Assembly (NCBI GenBank): GCA_037043015.1
Contig: CM073323.1
Location: forward strand, 11,095,758-11,159,757
Direction of reading: 5' to 3'
Length of the DNA stretch: 64,000 bases
DNA from: Bryum argenteum
Taxonomy: Eukaryota; Streptophyta; Bryopsida; Bryales; Bryaceae
Position numbers and translations under genes: made by a program. Of the stretch, positions 22,834 through 36,840 are shown one piece after another (within the stretch, counting starts at the first letter, position 1; every line of letters starts with the position of its first letter). The notes under the pieces were generated by a model. The model saw only the letters and a program-made list of their open reading frames with translations. It did no database searches and was not told the DNA's origin.

Positions 22834-25800
22834 TTACCTCGTCACAGCTGATTGATCTGGCACCATTGTCTCGCTCAGATCCAGCATCTGCCAGAACCTG
22901 GAATTGGTTTTCAAAAAACAACTGCTCGGGTCTAGAGCAGATGAGCTTGTCGAAGACGAAGCATTAACTATTCCAGACATTGCAGGACATGTCTACTACG
23001 TTCCTAGATTTGATCCTAAACTTAAAAAATTCACGGAATTGGTGAAAGATTTCTTGTTTGTCTTCTGGGTGACAACCTTGACCTACCTCCTCTCACAGGA
23101 GAGAGACTAGAAGGTACCCCTCGATCTTTAAATGAGTCTATTGTTCGCATTCGTTTGCTATTTCCTGGTGACCTGCACAATATACAATACGAAGCGCTGT
23201 TAACTTCAAAATACCCATGAGTCTTTCGTGTGCAAGAAAGGAAAAGTGAGAAGAGTTAGTACCTTGGTGGCCCATTTCCTCGCTTGTGTGGCCGTAAATT
23301 CATTTCCACTTCGACATAAGCTTCTTTTGCTGCCTGTAGTGGAGAAGTTCAAAGTAAGTTTTGTAGAGAATGGTATTTTAAATAAGGCACCAGTTATTGT
23401 AATGGAAGAGAAGCACTTACTTCTTGCTTGGCGTCGTTCCAAGTAGGACCGCTACCTCGACCTAACGTTCGTCCACCAACCTCTACTTGACATCGAAAGG
23501 CTTGTCGATGTTGACCAGCCCCACTCGTTGGAAGCGCTTTAAATTGGATGTTTATGGCCTCCCTAGTGCACTGAAGGCCACATTCAGCCAAACATTAGAT
23601 ACGGAAAAGAAGTCTGGGTCAATATATACAAGGTGAGAACATGGACAGATTGAGAAGAGAGGATAACTCACCAACTCCTTGAGAGCTTCGACATGATTAT
23701 ATGACACTGGCTCCTCACTTGAATGGTAAGCGCCCATTGGGAAATGCCCGGAAGTGCTGGCAATAGGACTAACATCATCATCCCGATCCCTTTCCCTCGG
23801 CAACGGTGCAAGACCAGCCGACAAGCGAGGATCCCTAGGACCCCGTGATGGCCGGACTACCTCTCTCACTGGCTCTGGAACAACAACAGGTGGTGGAGGA
23901 AGTGGTGCTGGAGTTGCCGCAGCGCTCTGGATCGCGCTTGCTTTATCTGCCAGGCAGTAGATAACATGATGAATTTAATGTTCTGTACACCGAACAGGTA
24001 CTGAAGCGATTGAGTTTAATAGCACGTGTTCCAATGAAGTGCATTGAACGGACAAAGTGCAAAGATCACATGGCAGCTTTCAAGTTGAAGATGGTGATCA
24101 AGCAGAACACTTACTTGCTAAGTACAATAGAGCTGACTCGGCAGCATTGTATTTGGCATCTTTTCTAGTTCTGCCTACGCCCTCGCCAATCTTTTCACCA
24201 CCAAACATGACCTGAAAAAGATAGATAGTTAGATCACTATGAATACTTTCTAGTCGATCTCGAGAATCAAAGAAAATTGCAGGTTAAAGAAGATGATGCA
24301 TAGTTCCAATCATAACCACAACATGAAACAGTAATAATGACCCCAGAAGCTTTGCTAAATCACTATTCTTATAAGAGTTATACCTCAACTGTAAACCCAA
24401 CATGTGTTGAACTTCTTAAATCTGTGCGATATTGTACCTGATAACCACAGCCGTCGAAAAAAATTAGGAGAGAACACCATATTCTGAAAGACTTGCAAAC
24501 GTGGAACGGTGAAAGACGGGAAAAGGTGAAAGTGGAACTCACAGTTCTTTTTAGACTTTGCCCTACTTCATGCAACGCGCTAATAGCAATCATATTCGTC
24601 CGAGATGCATTGATTGGCTCTCTGGAGCCCCCTCGTACAAAAGTGGCAGATTCCTCATCTGGCAATTTCCACAACCAAGTCAGAAGAAGTAATCATCAAA
24701 TTTAGTTTTAACTTCAATCATGTGAAACTGAAGTTTGAATTTGAAGTTCAGTTTCCCGTCAAAACGACGGGGTCTCTGCTAGTCTCCAAATAAAAGCAAT
24801 GACACCAACAAACAAGCTACTTGTTCACGAAAAATACTTGATCAACCCTGTATAATACCTGAGAAAGAAGATGTCTCCACTTGCGGTCTACCCTCTGCGA
24901 ACACATACTGTTCACATACACAACCAACACAACAGAAATAGGTGTGAAATCCTCGAAGATCAGTTTCCATCAGCTAAGCTCCTTCCAAAACGTCTCAAAT
25001 AAACCACAGGTTCACATTGAAATTCTTGAAATGGAGAACGAAAGAATAATATTACCTCATCGCCATTACGTTGTCTTCTTGCCGCTTCCCTAATCAACTG
25101 CTGCTCGCGACTAAAGGGATTCTCGAATCCAGGAGGTGCAGAACGATCAAAAGAAGGAGACTCGGGTTCCAAAACCAACTCCGGAGATCTCCTACTTGGT
25201 CGACGAGGACTCATCTCCTCTTCAATGCCAAGCCACCCTCCTCCAGGAGCAACCACAGGCGGAATCTGGACCTGTAATGGTGGTGCGGCTGGTGCAGGGG
25301 GTTTGCTTGCGTCCATACCATGCTGCAATATCAGTAGTCGCCTACGAGTGTCTGGATCAATATCCGTTTCCGGGACCTCTCCTTCCTCTCTGCCCGGCGA
25401 ATTTTGGATGTTACCTTCGGGCAACCTTGTGGAGACAGGAACGACCGGTATATGCCTTCTCGGAGGGTAATGCATATTCTCGGTACCTGTGGGATATGTA
25501 ACACCATCACCTGGTATATACATCGAGGGATCCACATTGGAAACCTCCCCAACATACTGTGGATGCGATCGGGGATCTGAAACTTGAAGAGGAGGCTGCA
25601 GTTGTGGTGGTGGTGGTAGTTGTTGCTGCTGCTGTAACGGTTGCTTAAGAGCTGATCTTAAGTCGTCACTTTCCATGGAGAAACTTCGGGAGTGAGCTAG
25701 CCCATTGACACCCTGGTTACATGAGCCAGTAACTTCAGTAGAGTCGTACAATTATAAATCTGCTATATATTCTCATCCACTGTAGTAACACTAGAGTTGG

Positions 25801-28800
25801 GAAGATATCCTAGAAACTCACCAGTGGTTTCAAACCCATGCTAACTTCCGCATTGGCCATACCATCATGGAAATTGCTGACACCGTTCGCTGCAAAATTC
25901 GGTCCGACTTCTTCCTGCACTACCTGTATAAGAGCAAATGAAGTGCTTAGGAGCAAGCAAGAAAGAAAGAACTTAAGAAGAAAGAGGCACTAGTAGTAAG
26001 CATTGAAGAAACATCAAGGTGCAAGTCCTAAGAAGCATTCTTACACTATTAGGACCAACCAGCCCATATTGCGTCAACAACGCTTTTTTTTAAGCATTAT
26101 TTTTTTTGAGTGCGGGTTCAGTAATTCATGCCATGTCGGATGAGCAAGCGTAAGGTGGGAGCATTTCACTCATAAAAATCGAGCAGCGATTTTAAGTATT
26201 TTTTATTAAAAGTAGCCCTGATATGAAATTTTTCTGCAGTATTTTGGTAACGCACGCACGCTCTTTGGCCTGATCATTCATAAGCCAATAAGCTCATGCG
26301 GAAACCATTGTTCTATCATTGAAACTATTTTCCTAAAAAAAAGAAAGTGGTTCTTCGTTCTTGGTTTATGGAAATTGCACCTATTTGTGTCTATTTAGTG
26401 CCTCGAGCAGCAAAAAACAAATAAATTTGCTACAAAATCCGGGTAACGGGGGTATTCCTGCGTATGAAAACATAGTAACAGACAGAGTAATAGCTAAAAA
26501 AATGCCTAGATAGATATACTTAGCGAACTCAAAACTTAAACAGTAAGCTACAACTTGGGGAGAAATGTTTAATGAGTTGCAACGTTCTGTATGTGACTTT
26601 GGTCGCTGTCTCCCATTAACAACTTAGGCGTTGAATGAAGATAAACTAGACACTGAAAATCTAGTCCGCACCTCTGGGATGATGTAACTGCTCACATCAG
26701 GAGCTTTGGGCAAAGTGTGAACTTCAGTATCAAACTTCACTTCCGTATTAAACTGCGCCGTCAATACTTCATCCAACTCCCTGAAAATAGCAGACATGTC
26801 CTCGTTACATCAACCAGAACATCTTCCGTACACGGTTTAGAACTCACTAGTTAATCAAAGAAATGGTGTTTCAATAAGGCAGCAACGGAAGAAGGATAAC
26901 GACCCCAGGCATGTCGAATCCGTCGGGACCGGAAGAAACGTACCTGAAAAAATACCCTCGAACATTGCATGCTATATTTCTTGCAATAAATAGAGGTGGC
27001 AATTCCTTAATGCTCTGCAACAAAAAAGATAATTACTTCGTCAGAAATATAGGCCGGACTTCTACCGACAGAGTAGTCAAAGAATAGTAGAATAAACTCA
27101 ATATCAGAAAGGAAACCCACTTCTGACTTTGGATCCGTGTAAGGCATAAATGGTTGCACTTCATGAACGCGAGGTTGATCCGATTTTTCCCAAACAGGCA
27201 ATCGATCATCAATCACCATTGCCATCTTCGGATGGAAGCAGAAACGGGGAAAACAATCTTTCAACGCTTTCTTCGCATCTGAGAAAGGAAGACTTATTTC
27301 TTAATTATCCAGATGAGCGAGTCTTTGAACCAGCAGAAACTCAGTACACTATGTAAGTGCTAGACAACAACAATATGAGGATCACAACTGCTCCTAGATT
27401 TGAAAACAAACTCGAAAAACAGAATGCTTCAAAAGAAGGTCTAGAAGGCATTCCAGAACAAGCATTCGTAAGGACGAGCGTACCAGACTTCACACAGGTA
27501 ACTCTTTCATTCAACTCTCGCGGATTTATCAAAAGAGCATTAGGGTCCAACAGCCGCCACATTTCCAGGGCATAATCCCTCTCTGACATAGTGCAGATAA
27601 AAGGTTCAAAGCGTTTGCGGTTATTCGCCAACATGTAAGCCTTCAGATCGTCCCAATTGGGTCTCAACCTCACCAGCACACTTGTATCTCTCACCTGTGC
27701 AATCCAAAAACCGACTTAGGATGAAGCTCTCCCAATCTGGGCTTTAAACCCTCAAAGGGCTGAACATTTCATACAAACCACGAGCAAATACAAATGAGTC
27801 GGTAGACTGGCAGTACCGCTGGGTTGATTCGTGTCAGAATAACATCTCCAGGTAAACGAACGATAGGCCGTATAAGAGGAATAGCTCCCTCTGCCACAGG
27901 AGGAACAACCTCTGACTGGGCCTTGTGAAGCTTCCCATCATGAAATACTTGATCTGTTTTAATGTACTGTTCTAAGATAGACTTGTCTGCCTGAAACCGT
28001 TTCAGTGTTGCAGCCATGGCAGGGTCCTCTCGGTTCATCAAGCGGCGATTTAAAGCCTCAATCCGGTCGTCGAAAGTCTTTGAGGTATTAGCGACTATGA
28101 GAGTCTCGTCGAGGTCGAGTACCATGGCCAAGCAACGTAGGTTCAACATGGCAAGACAGGATTCGTACATACCATCGACTACGACAAATCCCCAGAAGCA
28201 AGCTTCGCTCATTCCTTCCAATGATTGTTTCTGTGATAGAAGCATGGGTACCAAGTGTACTTCGTGCCCGCCACCGATAGGGGCTACCGCTGTCTGCAAC
28301 AATCAATGCGATTCTACAGGTATTAGAGCAGGTTCTCTCCTCTAATTAGGGAGAAGGCAAGTTACCGAACCCTTCATATGAAACCTATACAAATAAAAGT
28401 GATACAAAGAACACAACACCAAGTGCATATCCACTTAGAGATGTGATACACTATAATAACCCCATGATCCGAAACGGCACTAGATGTATGTAGGCCACTC
28501 GAACAACGATGGAGTACAGAAGATTTGACAAGAGACTTGAGAAACGCAAGAAGGACCATCAATAAGAATACTGACACCAAGTGTCATGGAATAGTGACAT
28601 GAACACAAGAGAGTGTTGTACATTGAGAGATAGAGTAATATCAACGGATTGAGTACCTTGTTTTCACGAAGACAGGATGCGTGGAAAGCTTGTAACGCAG
28701 AAAGGTCCGCAGCTGTGTGAGCATCGGAAGGGGCGAGCTTGAATGCTACCCCAGCATCCATGGTGTGAAGCACCAAAATCGGCGGGCATCTTTCACTTGG

Positions 28801-28971
28801 GGTAGAAAAAGAGGTTATCCGAAGTTCATCGACGTGAGACCAATAATCGTCCTGGGATTCTGGAGAAAGAACCATTTCTCCGAGGCGCTCATTGTTGTGG
28901 TACAAATTTGTAGGAAAGAAGTTGCTCTGGCGGGGAGTCGGTGAGTAGATTAAGGGCAGATCGGTCGTCAT
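22834..28971 (-). CDS. RNA polymerase II CTD phosphatase-like protein (CPL1/CPL2 type)
   Basis: Sixteen coding exons on the minus strand: 28657-28971, 27817-28293, 27484-27694, 27121-27278, 26944-27014, 26672-26780, 25822-25923, 25056-25712, 24859-24907, 24543-24658, 24384-24437, 24115-24211, 23672-23946, 23421-23570, 23263-23333, 22834-22897. All junctions keep frame and give 991 aa, close to Arabidopsis CPL1. The FCP1/SCP phosphatase domain has DLDET (Asp165, Asp167, the DxDxT nucleophile pair) and VIDD (358-359). A linker holds [17 protein letters not shown], typical of the family, and a Gln/Pro-rich stretch. Two double-stranded RNA binding domains follow at about 735-805 ([20 protein letters not shown]) and 888-958 ([19 protein letters not shown]). 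Known CPL1 dephosphorylates the Pol II CTD and the miRNA factor HYL1 in the nucleus. Function here is by homology; all key residues are present. Confidence 0.93.
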
Positions 28972-30850
28972 TTTTGCGGTTTGCTTCCTCCTCGCAACCG
29001 AAATCGAATGTTCTTATCGGGCAAATGCCAACTTGAGATCGTCATGCACTAACTAGTAATACTCATAGCTGGATTCTGGCTCCTGTCTCATATCGTTCAA
29101 AATGTCTTCCTTCGCGTCATCCCAGTCACCATCGCTGCAACTAGGGCTGGCGGCTTCTCTTCTTCGCCGGGCTCGCCGGTGCTTGTCAACGCTGAGTCCT
29201 CGACAATGTTCCTTTTGATCATCCTAATCTTTCACCCACACTATTACTTCTTCTTCTTCTTCTTCACTTGGCACGGTTCGGCGCCGGCGCATGTCTATAT
29301 CAGCAGCTGCACCTAAGAGCAGGGGTCGGCGAGGACTTCGATGCAGGCTTTTCCTGTTCTTGTGTAATGGTCTTCCGAAGCTTCGGCTCGGCGGCTACCC
29401 AAACGTCTGAAGGCGGCACAAGGCAACTAGAACCCCCTGCAGATCTGAGTTGGGTGTCTCGGAAAGCGCGGTCGACAGAAGTTTGATGCAGGTGCCGCAG
29501 ACGCGGGGAATTTCGGAGTTTTTTCACGGTGGAATTGGGTGGGTTTTTCAGCAGCTCGCTTGCTCGGCTGGTGTTGCTGCGGCGCATCAAGGTCTCATCA
29601 TGTTTCCAATTTGTGAGTGCAGAATTCTCTCCCCCTGTCTACGTCCAAGGCCGAGCCGATAATGATAACCGGCTTGTGTCCCAAATTATGACCGGGTATC
29701 ACCCTGGTATGTTCTTTGACCGGTTAGGTAGGTGAACCGAAGTAAAAAGTTGGGGAGTAACTGGGAGTCCGACTGTAGTGATGTACCAAGGAAGCGAAAT
29801 GGCCGACTGAAGCAGAACTGTTCATTCACTGTTCACACTCAGGAATCTGCCCCCTATGATCACACTCCTATGTATGCTATGTATGCCAATGCATGGGCTT
29901 GTAGAAAATAATGCTCCACGTTGATGTTAACAAACACTGAAGCACCAGATCCGAGAGTCGAAACAGCCGATGATGATGATGATGATGATTCCGCCCCTTC
30001 CACACCTCCAGAAAAATTTAAAATAAAGCAATGGCCAGATTCTCTTTTCAGTACCCCCCGGCTACACAGTACCGTACAACATCTAAACACTACATCCTCT
30101 CTCTCTCTCTCTCACGCCTCTGCTCATAAAATTGTTGGATCACTCTATCATCAACTACACGAGGAAGCCTCTCGCGAAAAACACTCTGACGCGGGAAATG
30201 GTATGGCAAGGGGGAAGAGTGATGGAGCGGCCTTAGGGTTTCAAAAAGCACTATGCTCAGCTAGGGCTCATAAATCGTGATAAACCGTTGCCCTCGCGAA
30301 ACGGCGGAATTCAGGATCAGGGATGAGGGAGCGGCAATCGTAACGCCGGAGAAACGAAGCGGCGACGACACTCTTTTGCAAGAGTGTGTTGACACCTTGC
30401 TTTTGAGGTTGCCGCTAACAGGGGCCACACGCACCGGTTTCGAACGGCGAAAAGTGCGTTATGAAGACAGGGAAGAGGGCTGCAAGGTGCTCGGCGACGG
30501 GTGAAGGGTAGAGGAGGAGAGCTGTGTGCGATCACGGCGAATGGTTTGTGAGATCCTCCCTCTCAGGCTGCCTGTGACTCCCTGCAGGGGAAATGGAGAA
30601 GACGATGAAAGTGGAGACGGGGAGAGAAGACGCTAGGGTTTTATCAAGCCTGGTCCCGCCAGCCAGCCCGCGGCCCGCCTTTCGAAAAACTTGCTCTTCC
30701 GGTTCCCCTGCTGCCCGAATACCGGCTCCGCCTGTCGCTCTCGGGCGACCTCCGCCTCAGCCTTGGATTTGGCACCTATCTTTGGGATGTTTATCAATAT
30801 CCATGAATGTATACAAGTCAAATTAATACCGGAATTTTAAATTTTTAAAT
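28972..30850. other. GC-richer upstream region of the CPL-like gene
   Basis: Base composition is much richer in GC than the flanks, as expected for a promoter and leader. It contains CTT repeats near 29248-29265, a short GAT repeat at about 29970-29990 and a CT tract near 30095-30112. Small ORFs on both strands (for example plus 29924-30280 with an Asp run) have no recognisable domain. A leader intron of the CPL-like gene or a divergent noncoding transcript is possible but not shown. Confidence 0.5.
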
Positions 30851-33445
30851 TTATTAATAAAGCTTTCAAAATATATATAAATTTTAAGGTATGTTTCAAC
30901 TTTATAAAATTTTAGAATATACTCGCGTTATTTTTTACTCACATTATAAGAAAAAAATCTTTTTTATTTTCGTGCATAATTTTGTCAGAAACTTTTAGAT
31001 AAGTATTTGTGGTATTTTCATGGACTTATCTTGATATCAATTCATCTTGTAGAATGCAAAATATGTAACATTGGAGTTGGAAGAAATGCTTTTGTGGCTG
31101 TTATTGAAGAACTTTAATTAACTCTTGTTGGTCTTTGTTGAATTCCCTTACTCTATAGATTTTGAATACTTTTTCTTTGGCATAGTTGTTATTATTGTAG
31201 GTGCCTCTCACTTTGACTTTTATAGGTGGAGGAGTCCTAAATCGGATGAATAACACCTTGTGGTGCAATAAGGTACCAAAATATAAAATGAAAGGTTTCT
31301 TTCTACCCAAAAAATTCTTCACAATAATAAATATATTTCTAAATGTATGTATAAGGAAGGCCATCTTTTTAAATGATAGTAAGTAAATTAATTAATTACT
31401 ATAGATTTTAACAACGTATGACTCCATTGCAATATGAAAGAAAATTGTACCTACCAATGCAAAGTTGACCCCCTTCAATTAATTGTGCCAATACACAAGC
31501 GTTATTAAATAGTGTTATTTAAAGGTCAAGTGTTATTTACTAATAGTTATCTATTAGACTATTTCTCAACAATTATGGGATAAGTGTTCAATATTGGCAA
31601 TCATTGCAATTAACACTCTTAAAGCCACAAATTGCACCAATCCCAATAAATCATTCACCTTTTAAGGAAACTTTCATGCTCTTACATATAGTGTTATGTT
31701 TGAAAGATTAGAGTTGTCACACTTAAGGCACATGTGACATTTGGTGGTTCAGTTCACAATTAACGTATGTAATACCAATCAACAACTTTTACGTAGTTTG
31801 TTTCTTCAAAGTAAAATAGTATTTGTTTTGACGTTGTTGTATTTCCCAAAATTGCATGTAACTTTTGCACCAAATATAAGACTTGAACAAGAATTAGACC
31901 CTTGTGAAGCTCATACAAAAAACATGCCAAAGTCTCGGGATCGTATAAAGTTGGACAAACTCCTATTTGTTCTCTAAAGGAACAAAAAAACCTTGAGGGT
32001 TTGTGTTGTATTTCTAAAGTTTAGGCAATATTTTCATATGTGCTACATATCCTTAAGAACAACGCAACAAATCTAAAAGGTGCTTCTCACCTTAAAAATT
32101 CCATCAAGTTCAAAAGCCAAATCATAAAATCATAAAAGAAGAAGGAAAAATCAAAAAAAAGAAAAAAAAGGGGGGAAAAAAAGGCGTACATAGATAGAGC
32201 ATCAAACATGCCCATAGTTTTAAATTCTATGATTATTAGCCATATGTTTGGACACTGTGGAGCTAAAAGAAGTCTGATGTTGCTCAAACAACTTGATAGA
32301 TGAAAAACCAGATGTGTTTGATTGTTGATGTTGCGTTATGAAAGAAGTGCATGGTTTAAGTCTTGTGTCTCAAAACCCCTGAATGGAAGTTACCTACACA
32401 AAAAGGTGTGTTAAACTTAATCTTGTCTTGGATAGGTCTCAACTTAACCAAAAAAATAGACTTGATTTGGAATCCAACGCCCCACAATTTTGACAAATAG
32501 AGACTTTAGAGAAGAAGTTATGGTTGTTCATAGCTTCAACTTCTCATGTAAAATGCTGAATTTTGACATTTGGTGCATTCAGATTGACATTATTGTGAAT
32601 ATTCTTGCATTAGTTGACCTACAAGGTGGAAATCTAATTATCAAACACTTGCCCTCTCTTGTGACAATCATCAATGCATTCTATTGACCCATGTACATCT
32701 TCAGTGTCTCATATTTTAAATGACAAGCCAAAATTTTCAAGAGCCATAAATTCTAGATGTAAACTATGTTGCTTAAGTAATAAATTTCAAGAAGAAATAT
32801 TTTAAAATTCCAACCGTAGAAACTTTGAGCTTACTTGACTTTTACTCACATGTCAAATTTGAATCCTCCATTATTCCTCATCTGTGACATTGTAATGGTC
32901 AAAATTGGCAGAATTTTTTCATGCAAAACCCCAAAAAAGCCATTTTGGCTTTCTTGAGTTCCTAAAGGTTAAGATGTGATAAAGATATGCAAGGATCCAC
33001 TATAGTGGAAGGAGTTTTTACACTTACAAGGTTATTATTAAAGCCACAAAATTTTCAATCAATGATGTTTATTGGTCAGAAAATTAGTTTTAAGCATAAA
33101 GGTGAATGATTTCAAAATAGGTGTTTTAATGTTTGTGGTCGCTACTTTGGTAGCAATTATATCCTCAACCAAAATCGGCCCATAATCTGTCTTCTAACTT
33201 GATTACAACATGATTCAATCTGTTAGGCAGTATAAAGGTATAAATGTGGACATTTTTAAACTTGAGAATTGCCATCATCTATATACACACAAAAAAAGAT
33301 TACAATTCATTTTGGAGGCAATAACGTGTAGATGTCAAATATCTTCTATATACAAAAAATTAGGTTAGATTCATTTTATTGAATAATTGAGACACAACTC
33401 GTGTTAAGATGTACGGCACTTTGTAGGCATGTATCAGTCTAAAAG

Positions 33446-33870
33446 CACAACTTGGGCAAGATGATAAGCATTTTAGAGGCAACCATCACAACGTGATCAA
33501 GATGCTAATCAATTCGCACGCAACCATCCCAACTTGGCAAGATGCTAAGCACTTCAAAGGTACCATCACAACTTGGGCAAGATTCTAGGTAGTTCAGAGA
33601 CAACAATCCCAACTAAGCAAGATGCTAAGTAATTCAGAGGTACCATTACAACGCAGGCAATATTCTAAGTGATTTAGAGGCAACCATCCCAACTTAACAA
33701 GATGCTAAGCACTTCAGAGGTACCATCCAACTTAGGCAAGAATCTACGTAGCTCACAGGCAACTATCTCAATTTGGCAAGATGCTAAGCATTTCAGAGGT
33801 ACCATCACAACTTGAGCAAGATTCTAACTAGTTGAGAGGCAACTTTCACAACTTGGGCAAGATTTACTCC
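33446..33870. repeat. ~45-bp minisatellite with alternating two-unit order
   Basis: Two related units alternate: one reads CAACTTGGCAAGATGCTAAG, ending TTCAGAGGTACCAT; the other CAACTTGGGCAAGATTCTAx, ending TTCAGAGGCAACxAT. The pair repeats about every 91 bp, roughly five times. All copies are diverged. Confidence 0.85.
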
Positions 33871-35222
33871 GCTGAGCAGTTTAAAAGCACCCACCAATAT
33901 ATAAGTACACTTTGGCAGCCATAAGCTTGGATTGTAGATGAGAATGACCTTTTATGTACATGAGTAGCATTCTTTCAGAGGATTGTGTCTGTGGTTAGTT
34001 ATCTGTTGTTGTTTCTCACTGAGAATTCTTCAAAGTATCATGTGCGTTGTCATTGTTATCTTATATTTTGAAGGTTGTTGTTTGATACTTGTTCCTTACT
34101 TGAAGCAGGATAGTCTTGGATCGGGTTTCAATGTATTTGTACGTGTTGAGACTGAAACACCTAGTAGAGCTCCGTTATGCTTGTGATTGAAGGTGCATCC
34201 GTAATTTCTTCATGAGTTATTAATATCTTTAGCTCTGTTGGGTTCAGTTTGGGTATAGCCGAAGAAAAGTATTTGTAAGCTGAGCTCATACGATGTCCCT
34301 TGATACTTACCCTCGACACTTACCCTCGACACTTCAATGACGTGGGGACAAGAAGTTTGATGTTTGGACAGTACTTGAGAAGTAATTCTTTGTATTCCTT
34401 TATACATCTTTTTCTTATGAAGAATATGAACACTAAGAGCATTTTGGCAATACTCATATTGCTCAATGGTGTTTTGGAAATGTTGACCATTATAATCTTT
34501 GCAGCAATGTTTTATATTGATGTGGTATTATATAAGCATAGATTGCTATTGAAAATTAGGGTATAGGTTTGGATCCCGTACAACTTAGTGTGTTAATAAA
34601 ATATAGGGTTTTGGAAAATAACAAGATATAATTTAAAGTCACATAGGATATATGTCATAACGTGAATTTGATTCACAGTTTGATAATGCTTGAGTTCGTG
34701 TTGGGACAGCCGACAACATCATTGAGATTTGAAAGTGAAGCCTTGATGTACTATTTTTTTCAATTAATTTTCCCAAAAAGAATGGCCTTGAATGGTCACT
34801 TTTGATGCCTCTTTTGAAAATACGTCACACCACCCACATTGTTTAGAGCCGCTTTTTGGGCTTGTAAAAACGTAAAAGATCACCTCTGTTTGATTCCTTT
34901 TCGGATTTGTGAACTTGTCACCTCTAGATTTTCATTTTGGCTTGTGCCACTCACCTTCGTTAGATTCTCTTCGGAGGTTGAATCTGACACCCCTATCCAA
35001 AAGATTCTTTCACAGTCTCCATCCATTTAGGATGTGAAAGATTGACAAATGATTTAAATGATTTCACCTTTGATGTGAACGAGCAACTTTTGTTTATATA
35101 TTTCTTAATGGTATACTTTTCTCTGATTTGAACCAATGCCTCTAGTTAAGAAGATTTCACCTCCAATGTGAACCAATTTGAAGCTCACATGGAACATCAT
35201 TTGCAGTACTAAAAAGAGTAAA

Positions 35223-35355
35223 AATTTAAAAAAAAAAATAAAAAATTAAATAATAATAATAATAAATAATAATAATAAATAATAATAATAAATAATAATA
35301 ATAAATAATAATAATAAATAATAATAATAAATAATAATAATAAATAATAATAAAA
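35223..35355. repeat. (AAT)n-rich microsatellite
   Basis: Near-perfect AATAATAATAAT runs broken by regular AAAT steps over about 110 bp, preceded by an A-rich tract. Confidence 0.95.
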
Positions 35356-35562
35356 TAAAATTGATTCGACTATTACACTGCTACTATAAGGGTCGATTAC
35401 AATATGGACCATGAAGATTGATCATGGCTTTTTAAGATTTGTGATTGGAGAGTAAAGTGCTCTTGGTCCCATTTGGCTTTACACTTCCTTAAAAAAATGA
35501 GAATGAGCACTAACTTTGAGGTCTCGGAAGTATGCTTAGTTTTGCATAATGAACAATGTTTA

Positions 35563-35629
35563 CATGGTTTCCTTGATTATAGTTGAGGTGAGAAAATACC
35601 TTGACTCAACTACAATCGAGGAGACCATG
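35563..35629. other. 67-bp foldback: 25-bp stem, 17-base loop
   Basis: Arm 1 at 35563-35587 starts CATGGTTTCCTTGATTATAG; arm 2 at 35605-35629 ends GAGGAGACCATG. The arms pair over 25 positions with two G:U pairs and one A-C mismatch if transcribed from the plus strand. The stem does not extend beyond the CATGG end. It could be a small-RNA precursor or a relic of a tiny inverted-repeat element; no homology is recognised. Confidence 0.5.
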
Positions 35630-36332
35630 AGGCTTAAAAAAGCATTGATTTGATGTTGCGTTCTGAGGCTGTGTGGCTTTAGTACTTGGAGAGTGTGGTA
35701 TGACTCAAAATTTATGTGTATGGTGGTGCAAATGGCAGTGTTAAGGTCATACGCTTGTGAACGCGTGGTGTGACTGAGTAGGATTGAGTTGCAATAAATA
35801 CAATCAGCTCTGTTCCGTATGGTAATCAGTATCGGTGGACTGCTTCTAGAAATGTTTGGCATGGGATTTTCGTCTGAGCACTAAGGTAGACAGATCGAAA
35901 ACCGACAGGCGACCAATAACCGATCAAGCCCAATTCCTAAACCTCATTTGTATATTTGAGCATGTATTTGGCTTTAGGTTCCAAGCAACTTTTCACTTTA
36001 AATAATTATAGCTATTTGAATAATGCAAATAAAATCACAAAACTTTTTGCATTCAACAAGAACCTTATGTTTGCACACATGAAAAATTCTAAAAAATATA
36101 TATACCTTAATATCATGTGCTAAAATCCTTAAGTTGTTGGTTATAGGTGCCTCTACCTTAAATCGCCATAACCACGCTCTTAAAGTAGTTCATGAGGTTG
36201 AAGCAGTGGAAATCCAAGAATCTTTTGGTGCCATTGGCTCTGAGAAGCCATAAGATGTGAGTGATCTTCTCTGTACTCGAGTAGCATTCTCTCATAGGGT
36301 AGTGTTTGTTGCTAGATATTTTTGTGTTGATG

Positions 36333-36430
36333 TTTCCAAATGGAAAGTCTTCAAACTTTTGTGATGTTGTTTCCAAAAGGAAAGTCTTCAAACTTTTGTG
36401 TTGATGTTTCCAAACGGAACGTCTTCAGAT
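36333..36430. repeat. 37-bp tandem array, about three copies
   Basis: TTTCCAAAxGGAAxGTCTTC recurs at about 36333, 36370 and 36407, each followed by AAACTTTTGTG or a decayed form. Confidence 0.85.
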
Positions 36431-36764
36431 TTTCATGCTCTATAACGAAAGTTTGTCTCACGAATATAAGTTTGTTTATGGGTTGACATTCACTTAAGTG
36501 TGGCACATGGGAGATAGTGAGATATTAGTGAAACTGAGTTATTGATTGAAAAGAATAAAAGTTATTAGTAGTTTTAGTGATGTTATGACAAAGTTCTTTG
36601 GAGGTTTGTGGGTGCTCTTAAATAACATCCCACCATCACGAGCATGCAATCCTAAAAAAGACATGTTACAATTACAAGTCATCGAATTTGTGCAATCTTG
36701 AGGATGACACAACATGCAGCACATCGTGCAATGTCTCTCAAAATCATTCTGAACATACAACCCC

Positions 36765-36840
36765 TGTAAATGCATTCACATACAGCCCCTATAAATGCAA
36801 TCTTCACATACAACCCCTATAAATGCAATCTTCACACTTG
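36765..36840. repeat. ~29-bp tandem array, three copies
   Basis: The block ACATACAACCCCTATAAATG, followed by CAATCTTC or CATTC, occurs three times in a row with small changes. Confidence 0.85.

Noticed and set aside
29921..30280. Plus-strand ORF with an Asp run (possible acidic protein)
   Set aside because: The Asp run is a GAT microsatellite and the remainder has no domain or splice context; no support as a gene.
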